From positions 1 to 5,155 of the forward strand of contig CAMCUJ010000118.1 in the NCBI GenBank assembly GCA_945878965.1: DNA of 5,155 nt, in the 5' to 3' direction. The notes below the pieces were generated by a model that made no database searches, was not told where the DNA came from, and worked only from the letters and a program-made list of their open reading frames with translations. Both the position numbers and the translations under genes were made by a program. Origin of the DNA: an uncultured Clostridia bacterium. GTDB taxonomy: Bacteria; Bacillota; Clostridia; Monoglobales; Monoglobaceae. Each line of letters starts with the position of its first letter. Within the stretch, counting starts at the first letter, position 1. Below, piece by piece: positions 5,124 through 5,155 of the stretch.

Positions 5124-5155
5124 TTCAATAAGGCGCAGAGCGCCGTTATTCAACG
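5124..5155. repeat. Palindromic repeat family R, copy d
   Basis: A 32-bp unit with the perfect core GGCGC AGA GCGCC, flanked by AATAA on the left and a bulged G plus TTATT on the right: a 10-bp stem with a 3-base loop. It is a direct repeat of copy c, 113 bp away start to start. The window ends exactly at the last base of the unit as defined by copy c. Confidence 0.9.

Noticed and set aside
4986..5155. Riboswitch or Fur box upstream of feoB
   Set aside because: The region is fully accounted for by repeat copies and two hairpins. No 19-bp Fur-like inverted repeat and no recognisable riboswitch core were seen.

Overview
The window looks like a Firmicutes (class Clostridia) chromosome fragment. 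The genes are AT-rich, Shine-Dalgarno sequences are strong (AGGAGA, AGGAGG, GAGGTG), TTG starts are used, and FeoB, family I pyrophosphatase and the LysR protein all resemble clostridial forms. Every convincing gene is on the minus strand. Both ends of the window lie in GC-richer palindromic repeats, which would fit a contig that broke at repeats. No tRNA, rRNA, CRISPR array or transposase gene was seen.

In transcription order (right to left), the layout is as follows. Positions 4986-5155 hold a repeat block: two near-identical 32-bp palindromic repeats flank two further hairpins, one of them terminator-like. Next is feoB (3099-4985), a GTP-dependent ferrous iron transporter. It is followed after 24 bp by a 56-residue cysteine-rich zinc-ribbon-like protein (2904-3074) that is easily missed. 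One base after its stop codon, a LysR-type regulator of the CpsY/MtaR kind begins (1997-2902). These three genes look like one operon, and the last two look translationally coupled. A 101-bp gap with nested inverted repeats and a possible promoter separates them from an APRT-like phosphoribosyltransferase (1338-1895). A strong sigma-A-type promoter (1286-1314) then drives ppa, inorganic pyrophosphatase (652-1185), through a leader holding two tandem copies of the same palindromic repeat family seen upstream of feoB. A hairpin terminator (603-632) follows ppa, and a small single-domain rhodanese (236-547) lies beyond it. Positions 1-235 hold no gene. They contain three palindromes with similar outer ends and different cores; the stretch from about 154 to 235 is AT-rich and holds nothing I can identify.

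Functionally, the right half is an iron-uptake unit with a small metal-binding-type protein and a regulator of unknown target. In the left half, a PRTase that would release pyrophosphate lies beside the enzyme that hydrolyses it. For three genes (rhodanese, LysR, feoB) the longest open frame overstates the N-terminus, and Shine-Dalgarno placement points to internal starts.

The best leads are the small Cys-rich gene inside the feoB operon and the two families of palindromic repeats. Family assignments come from reading motifs by eye; no database search was made.
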